From: CADEED01 sp035761265
Lineage (GTDB): Bacteria > Pseudomonadota > Gammaproteobacteria > Steroidobacterales > Steroidobacteraceae
Reading direction: 5' to 3'
Assembly (NCBI GenBank): GCA_035761265.1
Contig: DASTRL010000294.1
Location: 1-56,724 of the forward strand
Length of the DNA: 56,724 nucleotides
A program made the translations under genes and the position numbers. Shown piece after piece: positions 1 through 8,815 of the stretch. The notes beneath the pieces are model-generated. The model saw nothing but the letters and a program-made list of their open reading frames with translations. It was not told where the DNA came from and searched no databases. The stretch's first letter is position 1; each line of letters begins with the position of its first letter.

Positions 1-1
1 C

Positions 2-889
2 GTCAAGCGCTTTTACCTGGGCGTCACGCACACCTTCGACGATGTGTGGTCGGCGAACGTCACCAGCGATTTCAACTACGTGAGCAACGACGGCGAGACC
101 CAGATCTACGTCAAGAAGGCCTACGTACAGGCCAGGCTGTCGGACGCCTTCGTGGTGCGCGCCGGCTCCGCCGACCTGCCCTGGGTGCCCTTCGTCGAGG
201 ACCTGTATGGGTTCCGCTACGTCGAGAACGTCATCGTCGACCGCCTGAAGTTCGGCACCTCGGCCGACTGGGGCGTGCACGCCGGCGGCAAGGCGGCGGA
301 AGGCAGGTTCAACTATGCGGCGTCGCTGATCAATGGCGCGGGCTACAAGAACCCGACGCGTTCCAAGAGCGTCGATTTCGAGGGCCGCGTCGCCTTCGTG
401 CCCGTCAAGGGACTCACGCTCGCGATCGGCGGCTACAGCGGCAAGCTCGGCAAGGACGTCGAGAACAGCCCGACGCCGACGCAGCACACCGCGCAGCGCA
501 TCGACGCGCTGGTCGCCTGGGTGAACGGGCCGCTGCGCGTGGGCGGCGAATACTTCCAGGCCACGGACTGGAACCAGGTGCTCACCGTCGCCAGCGACAA
601 GGCCGACGGCTTCTCGGTGTGGGGCTCGTATGACTTCTCGCCCAAGTGGGGCGCGTTCGCGCGCTACGACAACGCCGATCCCAGCAAGGACCTGAATCCC
701 GATCTGCAGGACGAGTACTTCAACGCCGGCGTCGTGGCGCACGCCCGCAAGGGTGTCGACGTGGCGTTCGTCTACAAGCACGAGAAGGTGGACGGCGGCG
801 GCACGTGGAGCACCAGCAACGGCACGCTCGGCGGCCTCGACCAGGGAAAGTACGACGAAGTCGGCCTCTGGGCGCAGGTCGCGTTCTAA
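2..889 (+). CDS. Phosphate-selective porin (OprO/OprP type), 5' truncated
   Basis: The reading frame is open from base 2 to a TAA at 887-889, so the window holds only the C-terminal 295 or so residues of an outer-membrane beta-barrel. The sequence shows alternating aromatic/charged strands and ends in Phe (WAQVAF), the usual barrel-assembly end. The pattern fits the OprO/OprP phosphate-selective porin family, and pstS follows after only 38 bases, which supports a role in phosphate or polyphosphate passage across the outer membrane. Any PHO box for the gene set would lie upstream of the window. Family-level call; substrate is inferred from context. Confidence 0.8.
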   Translation, partial: VKRFYLGVTHTFDDVWSANVTSDFNYVSNDGETQIYVKKAYVQARLSDAFVVRAGSADLPWVPFVEDLYGFRYVENVIVDRLKFGTSADWGVHAGGKAAEGRFNYAASLINGAGYKNPTRSKSVDFEGRVAFVPVKGLTLAIGGYSGKLGKDVENSPTPTQHTAQRIDALVAWVNGPLRVGGEYFQATDWNQVLTVASDKADGFSVWGSYDFSPKWGAFARYDNADPSKDLNPDLQDEYFNAGVVAHARKGVDVAFVYKHEKVDGGGTWSTSNGTLGGLDQGKYDEVGLWAQVAF

Positions 890-927
890 CTACCAAATCG
901 AACCAGGAAAATTACCGGAGGTCGAAT

Positions 928-1962
928 ATGCGTTTCATCAGAATGAAGGTCATCGCCGCGGTGGCGGCCCTGACCGCCACGGCCGCGATGGCCGCGGACA
1001 TCTCGGGCGCGGGCGCCACCTTCCCGTACCCGGTCTACGCGAAGTGGGCCGATGCGTACAAGAAGCAGACCGGCGTGGGGCTCAACTACCAGTCGATCGG
1101 CTCGGGCGGCGGCATCAAGCAGATCAAGGCGAAGACCGTGACCTTCGGCGCGTCGGACATGCCGCTCAAACCCGAGGAGCTCGACCAGGCTGGCCTCGTG
1201 CAGTTCCCGATGGTCATCGGCGGCGTGGTGCCCGTGGTGCACGTTCCGGGCGTCGCCGCCGGCCAGCTCACGCTCGACGGGCCGACCACGGCCGCCATCT
1301 ACATGGGCGAGATCACGCAGTGGAACGACGCGAAGATCGCGAAGCTCAATCCGAAGCTCAAGCTGCCGGCCACCGCCATTGCGCCTATCTACCGATCGGA
1401 CGGTTCGGGCACGAACTTCCTGTTCACGGACTATCTGTCCAAGTCGAGCGCCAGGTTCAAGGACTCCATCGGCGCGGCGACCTCGGTGCAATGGCCGGTG
1501 GGCATCGGCGCCAAGGGCAATGAAGGCGTGGCCAACATGACCGCGCAGACCGAGGGCGCGATCGGCTACGTGGAATACGCCTATGCGAAGCAGAACAAGA
1601 TGGCCAACGTGCTGATGATCAACAAGTCCGGCAAGACGGTCGCGCCGAAGGCCGAGGCCTTCCAGGCCGCGGCCGGCAGCGCCGACTGGGAGCACGCCTC
1701 GGGCTACTACCTGATCCTCACCGACCAGCCGGGACCGACCAGCTGGCCGATCACCGGCGCCAGCTTCATCCTCATGTACAAGGATCCCAGCGACCCGGCC
1801 GCGGCCGCCGAAGCGCTGAAGTTCTTCGACTGGGCGTACAAGAACGGCGCCTCGATGGCCGCCGAGCTCGACTACGTGCCGCTGCCCGCGTCGCTGATCA
1901 GGCAGATCCGCGTGACGTGGAAGGCTTCCATCAAGGGCGCGCCCGCCATGGTGATGAACTGA
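928..1962 (+). CDS. pstS: Phosphate ABC transporter substrate-binding protein PstS
   Basis: Periplasmic phosphate-binding protein of the Pst transporter, 344 aa. ATG 928 is preceded by a GGAGG ribosome site (918-921 region) and starts a signal peptide with basic n-region and Ala-rich core, cleaved near residue 22 (AMA/ADI). The mature N-terminus has the family hallmark GAGATFPYPVY, then GSGGGI and GASDMPL, which line the phosphate pocket, and YRSDGSGTNF further on. The frame is open upstream to 646, but that part overlaps the porin gene and is not coding. It is the first gene of a pstS-pstC-pstA-pstB-phoU unit, separated from pstC by a 105-base spacer holding a strong hairpin. Confidence 0.96.
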   Translation: MRFIRMKVIAAVAALTATAAMAADISGAGATFPYPVYAKWADAYKKQTGVGLNYQSIGSGGGIKQIKAKTVTFGASDMPLKPEELDQAGLVQFPMVIGGVVPVVHVPGVAAGQLTLDGPTTAAIYMGEITQWNDAKIAKLNPKLKLPATAIAPIYRSDGSGTNFLFTDYLSKSSARFKDSIGAATSVQWPVGIGAKGNEGVANMTAQTEGAIGYVEYAYAKQNKMANVLMINKSGKTVAPKAEAFQAAAGSADWEHASGYYLILTDQPGPTSWPITGASFILMYKDPSDPAAAAEALKFFDWAYKNGASMAAELDYVPLPASLIRQIRVTWKASIKGAPAMVMN

Positions 1963-2018
1963 GGCGAACCCGGTCGATGCGTCATTACCGGCAGCCTCCG
2001 GTGTGATGACGCGGGGAC

Positions 2019-2045
2019 GGCCGCCCTCGATCGCCGAGGGCGGCC
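2019..2045 (+). terminator. pstS-pstC intergenic stem-loop (attenuator / mRNA 3'-end stabiliser)
   Basis: An 11-bp perfect stem (GGCCGCCCTCG / CGAGGGCGGCC) with the loop ATCGC lies in the spacer between pstS and pstC. There is no U-tract after it, so it is not a classical intrinsic terminator. In other bacteria a hairpin after pstS is associated with higher pstS than pstCAB transcript levels; the same role here is inference. Confidence 0.55.
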
Positions 2046-2067
2046 CGTTCCTTGACGGGACCGACAC

Positions 2068-3045
2068 ATGCTGGAAGCCATCCAACGCAGCTCACTGAGC
2101 GCGGCGCGCATTGCCCGCGAGCGCTCGATCGAGCGCGTATTCCGTTCGGCCACCTTCCTGGCGGCCGTGCTCGTGCTGCTGCTGCTAGGAGGCGTGACCG
2201 TTTCGCTGATCCACGGCGGCTGGCCGGCGCTGGCGCATTTCAAACTGCAGTTCCTGACCACCGAGATCTGGAATCCGGTCACGGAGAAATTCGGTGCGCT
2301 GGCGCCTGTCTACGGCACGGTGGTGACCTCCGTGATCGCAATGGCCATCGCGGTGCCCTTGAGCTTCGGCGTGGCCGTGTTCCTCACCGAGCTGGCGCCC
2401 GCCTGGATGCGCCGGCCGGTGGGCGTGGCGATCGAGCTGCTCGCCGGCGTGCCCAGCATCATCTACGGCATCTGGGGCCTGTTCGTGCTGGCGCCGGTGC
2501 TGCAGCGGCACGTGCAGCCCTGGCTGATCCACCATCTCGGCGAGGCGCCGCTGATCGGCGTGCTGTTCAAGGGGCCGCCGTTCGGCATCGGCATCCTCAC
2601 GGCGGCTCTGGTGCTCTCCATCATGGTGCTGCCATTCATCGCCTCGGTGATGCGCGATGTGTTCGAAACCGTTCCCGACGTGCTGAAGGAATCGGCGTAC
2701 GGACTCGGCGCCACGCGCTGGGAAGTCATCTGGAAGGTCGTGGTGCCGTACACTCGCGCCGGCACCATCGGCGGAATCATGCTCGGCCTGGGACGCGCGC
2801 TCGGCGAGACCATGGCGGTGACGTTCGTGATCGGCAACGCGCACCGCATCGGCACTTCGCTGCTGGCACCGGGCACCACCATCTCGGCCGCCATCGCCAA
2901 TGAATTCACCGAGGCGGTCGGAGATCTCTACACCTCCTCGCTGGTGGCGCTCGGCGTGTTGCTGTTCGTGATCACGTTCATCGTCATCGCGATCGCGAGG
3001 CTCATGCTGATGCGGCTGAATCGCAAGGCGTTGTCCTCGCTATGA
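2068..3045 (+). CDS. pstC: Phosphate ABC transporter permease PstC
   Basis: Inner-membrane permease subunit, 325 aa, of usual length. A long first hydrophobic segment (around residues 30-52) is followed by a periplasmic loop with the PstC-type stretch 'NPVTEKFGALAPVYGTVVTS' and by several further membrane segments. The cytoplasmic EAA-type loop that docks the ATPase is visible as LKESAYGLGATRWEVIWKVV, with GRALGETMAVTFVIGN after it, which is characteristic of PstC. Its stop overlaps the start of pstA by four bases (ATGA), indicating translational coupling. Confidence 0.96.
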   Translation: MLEAIQRSSLSAARIARERSIERVFRSATFLAAVLVLLLLGGVTVSLIHGGWPALAHFKLQFLTTEIWNPVTEKFGALAPVYGTVVTSVIAMAIAVPLSFGVAVFLTELAPAWMRRPVGVAIELLAGVPSIIYGIWGLFVLAPVLQRHVQPWLIHHLGEAPLIGVLFKGPPFGIGILTAALVLSIMVLPFIASVMRDVFETVPDVLKESAYGLGATRWEVIWKVVVPYTRAGTIGGIMLGLGRALGETMAVTFVIGNAHRIGTSLLAPGTTISAAIANEFTEAVGDLYTSSLVALGVLLFVITFIVIAIARLMLMRLNRKALSSL

Positions 3046-3887
3046 GCCGGCTGCAACGGCGCAGAATGGTCAGTGCGGTGCTGCTCGGCTTCGCGGGCGT
3101 GGCGACGCTGATCGGCCTGTTCTTCCTCGGCGCCATCCTTTGGACGCTGGTGAGCCGCGGGCTCGGCGGCATTTCCGCGGCGACCTTCACGCAGATGACG
3201 CCGCCGCCCGGCAACGCCGGCGGCCTGCTCAACGCCATCTACGGCAGCCTGGTCATGACGGGCATCGGGCTTGCGATCGGCGCGCCGGTCGGCATCCTCG
3301 CGGGCACCTATCTCGCCGAGTACGGCCGCGGCACCCGGCTGAGCACCGTGGTGCGATTCGTGAATGACGTGCTGCTGAGCGCGCCGTCCATCATCGTGGG
3401 TCTGTTCGTCTACGAGATCCTGGTGGTGCGCATGGGCCACTTCTCCGCGACGGCCGGCGCGGTGGCGCTGGCGGTCATTGCGATCCCGGTGACCGTGCGC
3501 ACGACCGAGGACATGCTGAACCTCGTGCCGCAGGGCATGAAGGACGCATCGACCGCGCTCGGGGTGCATCACTGGCGAACCGTGACCCGCGTGGTCTACC
3601 CGGCGGCGCGCAGCGGCATCGTGACCGGCCTGCTGCTGGCCGTGGCGCGCATCAGCGGCGAAACCGCGCCGCTGCTGTTCACCGCACTCAACAACCAGTT
3701 CTGGAGCACCAACCTCGATGCGCCCATGGCCAATCTGCCGGTGGTCATCTTCCAGTTCGCGCTGAGCCCCTACGATGACTGGCAGCAGCTGGCGTGGACG
3801 GGAGCCCTGCTGATCACCGTGACCATCCTGCTGCTCAGCATCGCGGCGCGCACCATCGTCTCGGCCGCGCAGGGCAGGCGGCGATGA
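3042..3887 (+). CDS. pstA: Phosphate ABC transporter permease PstA
   Basis: Second inner-membrane permease of the Pst transporter, 281 aa. The ATG is in an ATGA overlap with the pstC stop. It shows an N-terminal membrane segment, the GGLLNAIYGSLVMT start of the permease domain, the YLAEYG and LSAPSIIVGLF motifs common in PstA, and the ATPase-docking loop DASTALGVHHWRTVTRVVYP followed by ARISGETAPLLFTA. It pairs with PstC to form the channel. The 3' end overlaps pstB by four bases. Confidence 0.96.
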   Translation: MSRLQRRRMVSAVLLGFAGVATLIGLFFLGAILWTLVSRGLGGISAATFTQMTPPPGNAGGLLNAIYGSLVMTGIGLAIGAPVGILAGTYLAEYGRGTRLSTVVRFVNDVLLSAPSIIVGLFVYEILVVRMGHFSATAGAVALAVIAIPVTVRTTEDMLNLVPQGMKDASTALGVHHWRTVTRVVYPAARSGIVTGLLLAVARISGETAPLLFTALNNQFWSTNLDAPMANLPVVIFQFALSPYDDWQQLAWTGALLITVTILLLSIAARTIVSAAQGRRR

Positions 3888-4708
3888 ACCAAGGCGTGAG
3901 CGAGATGTCCCGCATGGCCATCGCCGTGCGCGCGCGCGACTCCGCGGAGAGCGCCGAGACCAAGGTGGACATCCGCGGCCTCGACTTCTACTACGGCACG
4001 CAGCACGCGGTGAAGAACGTCAGCCTGCAGCTGCAGGACCGCCGCATCACCGCGTTCATCGGCCCGTCGGGCTGCGGCAAGTCCACGCTGCTGCGCACGC
4101 TGAACCGCATGTACTCGCTGTATCCGGGCCAGCGCGCCACGGGCGAGATCCTGCTCGACGGCGAGGACATCCTGGCGCGCAACGTCGACGTGACACAGCT
4201 GCGGTACCGCATCGGCATGGTGTTCCAGAAGCCCACGCCGTTCCCGATGTCCGTGTACGAGAACGTGGCCTTCGGCCTGCGCCTCGCGAACCGCATGCGC
4301 CGGGCGGATCTCGACGCGCGCGTCGAAGGCGCGCTGCGCGACGCGGCGCTGTGGGACGAAGTGAAGGACAAGCTGCACGAAGACGGCCGCGGCCTCTCCG
4401 GCGGGCAGCAGCAGCGGCTGTGCATTGCGCGCACGGTAGCGCTGGCGCCCGAGGTCATCCTGCTCGACGAGCCCACCGCCGCACTCGATCCCATCTCGAC
4501 GCTGCGCGTCGAGGAAACCCTGCAGACCCTGCGCGACAAGTTCTGCATCGCCATCGTGACGCACAATCTGCAGCAGGCCGCGCGCATCTCCGACGTGACG
4601 GCCTTCATGTACCTGGGCGAACTCGTGGAGGTGGGATCCACGCCGGACATCTTCACCAGGGCCCGCGAGCGTCGCACCGACGACTACATCACCGGGCGCT
4701 TCGGGTGA
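3884..4708 (+). CDS. pstB: Phosphate ABC transporter ATP-binding protein PstB
   Basis: ATPase of the Pst transporter, 274 aa from the ATG at 3884, which overlaps the pstA stop as ATGA. An in-frame ATG at 3905 is an alternative start. Walker A is GPSGCGKST (residues 60-68), the ABC signature LSGGQ is at 171-175, and Walker B is VILLDEP (191-197), with the switch His in IVTHNLQQA. The PstB-type FQKPTPFPMSVYENVAFGLR stretch separates it from other importer ATPases. Upstream in-frame sequence from 3794 belongs to pstA. Confidence 0.96.
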   Translation: MNQGVSEMSRMAIAVRARDSAESAETKVDIRGLDFYYGTQHAVKNVSLQLQDRRITAFIGPSGCGKSTLLRTLNRMYSLYPGQRATGEILLDGEDILARNVDVTQLRYRIGMVFQKPTPFPMSVYENVAFGLRLANRMRRADLDARVEGALRDAALWDEVKDKLHEDGRGLSGGQQQRLCIARTVALAPEVILLDEPTAALDPISTLRVEETLQTLRDKFCIAIVTHNLQQAARISDVTAFMYLGELVEVGSTPDIFTRARERRTDDYITGRFG

Positions 4709-5346
4709 AACCGCTCGAAGGCCACATCAGCCGGGCCTTCGACGGTGCGCTGGGTGCTCTGCATCTGCACGTGATCACGATGGGGAGCCTCGCCGTGGAC
4801 CAGGTGCGCACGGCGGTGCGCGCCTATGCGAACTGGGATGCGGCCGGCGCGCGCACCGTCATGGAACGCGAACGCGCCATCAATGCCTATGACCACGCGC
4901 TCGACGAGGAACAGCTCGCGCTGCTCGCGCGCCGCCAGCCCGTCGCGTCCGATCTGCGCTTCGTCATCGCCTTCTCGCGCGCGGTGGCGGAGCTCGAGCG
5001 CGTGGGCGACGAGGCGAAGAAGATCGCGCGCGTCGTGCTGCTCGACGAAGGCCCGCCGACGCCGCCCGTGATCCGCGACATCAGCGATCTCGGCCAGCGC
5101 GCCGAGGCGCTGCTGCGCCGCTCGCTCGAGGCGCTGGACGTGCTCGACGGCGCCGATGCGGCGGCCATCGTGGCGGCCGACAAGGAGGTCGATCGGCAGT
5201 ACGAGGAGGCGATGGAGCGCCTGTTCACGCGCGCCGCGCCCGAACCGGCCCAGTTCCGCCGCGTGGTGCACGCGGCCTTCGTGCTCAAGTCGCTGGAACG
5301 CATCGGCGACCACGCGCGCAATCTCGCCCGCCTCCTGCGGGACTGA
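4705..5346 (+). CDS. phoU: Phosphate signalling protein PhoU
   Basis: Cytoplasmic regulator that links Pst activity to the PhoR/PhoB two-component system and lowers Pho expression when phosphate is plentiful. The protein is 213 aa if started at the GTG at 4705, which overlaps the pstB stop as GTGA. Two three-helix PhoU repeats are visible, each with the conserved acidic metal-binding helix: ELERVGDEAKK near residues 97-106 and LERIGDHAR near 197-205. The upstream open frame from 4351 lies inside pstB and is a shadow. It is the last gene of the pst unit here; phoB/phoR are not in the window. Confidence 0.94.
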   Translation: MKPLEGHISRAFDGALGALHLHVITMGSLAVDQVRTAVRAYANWDAAGARTVMERERAINAYDHALDEEQLALLARRQPVASDLRFVIAFSRAVAELERVGDEAKKIARVVLLDEGPPTPPVIRDISDLGQRAEALLRRSLEALDVLDGADAAAIVAADKEVDRQYEEAMERLFTRAAPEPAQFRRVVHAAFVLKSLERIGDHARNLARLLRD

Positions 5347-5361
5347 TGCGAGAATCGGGTC

Positions 5362-5829
5362 ATGAAGACCCGACATCTGTCCACGGCGGCCCTGGTGGCC
5401 ATTTCTTTCGGTGCCGGCGTGCTCTGGGCGCAGAAATCCTCACGGGCGCCGCTCGAGTCGCGCATCTATGCGGCCGCCGATGCGCGCACCTCCCGGGGCG
5501 ACTGGGGCGAGATACATATATATACGGAGGACGCCACGCCGACGACCGGTACCGAGAGCCTGTTGACGGCATCGCTGACCTTCCTGCCCGGCAGGCAATT
5601 GCAGCCGCCGCACCAGCATCCAGACGAGGAATTCCAGTACGTCCTCGAGGGCGAGGGCACCTGGTTCCTGAACGGCAAGGAACAGCCGCTGCACGCCGGG
5701 GATCTCATGTACACCAAGCCCTGGGATTGGCACGGCATCCGCAATTCGGGCGATCGGCCGCTCAGGTTCTTCGTGTTCAAGTTCCGCGCGCGCGGCGCGG
5801 CCGAGGTGCCGAGGCCCTCGGCTCCCTGA
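5362..5829 (+). CDS. Exported cupin-domain protein
   Basis: A 155-aa protein with a short hydrophobic N-terminal segment (residues 8-22) and a single cupin fold. Cupin motif 1 supplies likely metal ligands His84, His86 and Glu89/Glu90 (HQHPDEEF), and motif 2 gives His124 (WDWHGIRN). The family is functionally broad (isomerases, dioxygenases, sugar-binding), so no reaction is assigned. The gene is convergent with the following TonB receptor, only 12 bases apart. Codons 50-55 contain two ATA isoleucines inside an AT-only run (near 5514-5523), unusual for this GC-rich sequence. Confidence 0.82.
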   Translation: MKTRHLSTAALVAISFGAGVLWAQKSSRAPLESRIYAAADARTSRGDWGEIHIYTEDATPTTGTESLLTASLTFLPGRQLQPPHQHPDEEFQYVLEGEGTWFLNGKEQPLHAGDLMYTKPWDWHGIRNSGDRPLRFFVFKFRARGAAEVPRPSAP

Positions 5830-5841
5830 AGGGTCCCGTGT

Positions 5842-7761
5842 TCAAAAACTTCCGCGCACGCCGAGACTGAAGTACCGGCCGATCAGCGGCGCCCACGCAT
5901 CGACCACCGGATTTGCGCCCAGGCCCGGCGCCTGCGCGGGACGCAGCAGCGGCGCATGATCCTGCTGGTGCTCGCCGGTGAGGTTCATCGCGTTCACGAA
6001 TACGGAGACGCTCCGGACTCTCCATTCCGCGAGCGCATTGATCTCGAAGAACGATGGTGTGGTCGCGAGGTAGGGATCGTCGTGAATGGTCTGCGGGCCG
6101 GTATAGGAAATTTCGAAACCGGCGCGGCCGCGGCCTTCGAGCTCGAAGATGACGGCCACTTCGGCTGCCAGCTTCGGCATCAGCTCGGCGGCACGTCGTC
6201 CGCCGGCAGGCGCTTCTTCCGTGGCGTTCATGTAGGTCGAGCTGACCAGCAGGTGCATGTCGTCGATGACGCACCCGACCAGCAGCTCCGCGCCGCGGAT
6301 CTCGAGCGGCTCGCGGTCGTTCACGATGGTGACGCGCTGCGGCTGCGGCGCGCGCCCGGCGTCGAGCAGGTGCCGGACCTCGGACGCAAATGCGCTCAAG
6401 TTGATTTCCAACGGGTGGATGGCCCACTTGAGATCGAGCGAGCCGCTCGAGGCGCGCTCGGCCCGCAAGCCCGTCAATGGATCGAGCGCGCCGAATCCGA
6501 TGTCTTCGATTTCATCGACCAGCGGCGTCACCGGCGCGTAACCCGTGCCGAGCGATGCGCGCAGCGAGAGGTCGGGATCCAGCCTGAAAAGTGCCGAGAG
6601 CCGGGGACTCACGAAGGTGCCGTCCTCGTGGAAATCCACGCGCGCGCTGGCGGATACCGCCAACCAGCTCACGGGTGAGAATTCGTCCTGCGCGAACAGC
6701 CCCGGCACCGTGTACGAGTAACCGATGCCGGCGACTTCCGGCACCGACAACTCGTCGTGCAGTACCGCCGCGCCCAGTGTCCAGTCGTGGCTGCCTCTCT
6801 TCGACTGCCAGGTCGCCTCGGCCGCGAGGTTGGTGCTGGTATCGGCGATGTCGGCAGCGCCGAACTGCCGCTCGTGCCGCGTGCGCACGGCGGACCACTT
6901 CGCGCCGAGCGTGCTGCCATCGTCGCGCGAGAAGCTGGCGACCATGCCGGCATCGATGTGGCGGGTGTCGAGCGCCACGGGAAATGGCTCAGCGGACGGC
7001 AGCGCGTGGCCGGGCATCGTGCCACCTTCCCGGTGCTCGCCGATGAGGCCGATCGTGGCGAATACCTGCCGGCCGCCATCGTCGAAGAACCAGCGCGGCC
7101 GCGCCGTCAGGCGCTCGTATCCCGGGATCTCTGCCCAGCCATCGTGGTCCGCATCGCGACGCGGCTGGTAGTGCGCGCTGCCCGCGAGAGTAAAACCTGC
7201 TGGCGCGACCTTGGGTCCGGAGACGAACAGGTCCGCGTCGCTGCCGCCGAGCGAACTGTGGCTGACCAGCCATTGCGATCTGCCGTCGGGCGGGCGGGAA
7301 ACGAGATTGAGCACACCGGCAAGTGCCGAGCCGCCATACAGCGCCGAGGCGACGCCCTTGACGACCTCGACGCGCGCCAGATCCATGGGCGGCACCTGCA
7401 GCAACGAAAACGAGTCCGTCTGCGCACCCGACAGCGCGAGTCCATCCGAGAGCACCTGCGCATGCCGTCCGGGCATGCCACGAAGCCGCAACGAGGTGCC
7501 GCCGAGCCCGGCCGAGGGAGAATCCATGCGGGCGCCAGCGAGTTCATTGAGCAGGTTGGTGAGATTGCCCGGTGCAACGGTCTGGCTTTCCTCGAGCTCC
7601 TCCTGCGGGACGACCTCGACGCGCACCGGCTGGTCGCGCACCAGCTGTCGCGACCGGGTCGCGACGACCGTGATCTCCTCGATGTTTCCCTCGTCCTCCG
7701 GCTCGGCGGCGTGGACGGTCATGGCGGCGACGGCCAGCGCCGCCAGGTAGCGGTGATTCAT
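5842..7761 (-). CDS. TonB-dependent outer-membrane receptor (639 aa)
   Basis: Outer-membrane active transporter with signal peptide, an N-terminal plug starting at IEEITVVATRS (around residue 27) and a C-terminal barrel ending in aromatic residue Phe. The plug has the expected LRGMPGRHAQVLSDGL and VEVVKGVASALYGGSALAG motifs. The length (639 aa) is nearer to the siderophore/cobalamin/metal-type receptors than to the roughly 1000-aa carbohydrate-type receptors elsewhere in this window. It lies 7 bases downstream of the 314-aa secreted protein gene on the same strand, so the two probably form one transcript. Substrate not determinable from sequence alone. Confidence 0.9.
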   Translation of the reverse strand: MNHRYLAALAVAAMTVHAAEPEDEGNIEEITVVATRSRQLVRDQPVRVEVVPQEELEESQTVAPGNLTNLLNELAGARMDSPSAGLGGTSLRLRGMPGRHAQVLSDGLALSGAQTDSFSLLQVPPMDLARVEVVKGVASALYGGSALAGVLNLVSRPPDGRSQWLVSHSSLGGSDADLFVSGPKVAPAGFTLAGSAHYQPRRDADHDGWAEIPGYERLTARPRWFFDDGGRQVFATIGLIGEHREGGTMPGHALPSAEPFPVALDTRHIDAGMVASFSRDDGSTLGAKWSAVRTRHERQFGAADIADTSTNLAAEATWQSKRGSHDWTLGAAVLHDELSVPEVAGIGYSYTVPGLFAQDEFSPVSWLAVSASARVDFHEDGTFVSPRLSALFRLDPDLSLRASLGTGYAPVTPLVDEIEDIGFGALDPLTGLRAERASSGSLDLKWAIHPLEINLSAFASEVRHLLDAGRAPQPQRVTIVNDREPLEIRGAELLVGCVIDDMHLLVSSTYMNATEEAPAGGRRAAELMPKLAAEVAVIFELEGRGRAGFEISYTGPQTIHDDPYLATTPSFFEINALAEWRVRSVSVFVNAMNLTGEHQQDHAPLLRPAQAPGLGANPVVDAWAPLIGRYFSLGVRGSF

Positions 7762-7768
7762 GCGTTCG

Positions 7769-8713
7769 TCAGTCTACTCCCCACCCATCCCACCTCACCG
7801 TCAGCAGCAGGTTGCGGTCGATGCCTTCGTGGATGTGCGGTTCGATCAGGTATTGCGAGAAGGCGCTGCCGAGATCGAAGCTGAGATGCCAGGGTAGATA
7901 GGTCACGTCGAGCCCGAGCGTGACCGACGGATCGCCGAAATGCTTGCCGGTGCCGACGTCCTCCTGGTTGCCGCGCAGGTCGAAACCCGGCCCGGTGATG
8001 TGGCCCGGCATGCCGCGGCGCGGCAGCGGCATCCCCAGTTGCAGGTGCGGCGTCCAGGCCCAGTGTTCCGCGTGCCTGGGCCACGCCAGTCCCGCGAATG
8101 GCACGACGTGCCGGTAGTCGGCGCTGTAGTCGAGCTGCCCGGCACTCCCCGCGTCGGGTCCCTCCAGGATCAGGTAGTCGTAGCGGAAATCGCGCAATGA
8201 CATTTCCTGCCACAGCACTCCGGCGGTCCACGACACATTTCCGAGCCAGGGCAGTGTGACATCGCGGGCCAGGGAGACCCCGGCGCCGAAATCGCGAGCC
8301 GTGCCGTCGAGATGGGTGAACTCGGCCGCGACCGGCAGCGTGTAGGGCACCCCCGCCACGAAATCCACGTCGAGCGGGCGATGTTCGATGCCGCCGCCCA
8401 GGCTCAGCGGGTCGAAGAACAGCAGCCCCGAGAGTCTCCACGCGCCGATGTCGTGCGTCAGCGCGGCGGCGAACATCGGCCCGTCGATGCCGAGCGTCTG
8501 GCTGCGCGTGGACGCGTAACCCAGGTCGAAACTGCCACAGTATTCGCCCGCGCGTTCGCAGGCATTCCAGACCGGGAGCTGCGCATAACGGTTGTCCATG
8601 GCGACCTCCGGCAGATGCTCGGAGACGAAGCCAATGTCTTCCTGTGCCGACGCGCTCGCGGCGATGAGCAGCAGCGCGAGGGCGGTCGCCCGCCGGGCGT
8701 CGGACCGGTTCAT
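7769..8713 (-). CDS. Secreted protein, probable outer-membrane beta-barrel, unknown function
   Basis: A 314-aa protein with a clear signal peptide (Ala/Leu-rich core ending ASAQ near residue 24). The rest alternates hydrophobic and polar residues with many Trp, Tyr and Gly, and repeated strand-like stretches such as LSFDLGSAFSQYLIEP near the C-terminus, which is what an outer-membrane barrel looks like. I do not recognise a named family. It is the first gene of a probable two-gene unit with the TonB receptor downstream, which suggests a partner in uptake of the same substrate. Confidence 0.65.
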   Translation of the reverse strand: MNRSDARRATALALLLIAASASAQEDIGFVSEHLPEVAMDNRYAQLPVWNACERAGEYCGSFDLGYASTRSQTLGIDGPMFAAALTHDIGAWRLSGLLFFDPLSLGGGIEHRPLDVDFVAGVPYTLPVAAEFTHLDGTARDFGAGVSLARDVTLPWLGNVSWTAGVLWQEMSLRDFRYDYLILEGPDAGSAGQLDYSADYRHVVPFAGLAWPRHAEHWAWTPHLQLGMPLPRRGMPGHITGPGFDLRGNQEDVGTGKHFGDPSVTLGLDVTYLPWHLSFDLGSAFSQYLIEPHIHEGIDRNLLLTVRWDGWGVD

Positions 8714-8757
8714 GGTGACTTAGACGGAAGCGCGCGCTGCGCTCCGTCGCGCCCCCC

Positions 8758-8787
8758 AAAAAAGAGACCGCCCTGGCGGGCGGTCTC
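8758..8787 (-). terminator. Rho-independent terminator of the 996-aa TonB receptor gene
   Basis: Read on the minus strand, a perfect 10-bp GC-rich stem (GAGACCGCCC / GGGCGGTCTC, 4-base loop) is followed directly by six T. It sits 28 bases after the stop codon of the receptor gene at 8816 and separates it from the 314-aa gene downstream. Confidence 0.9.
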
Positions 8788-8815
8788 CCCGATCACCTCG
8801 ATGTGCCTGAAGCGC

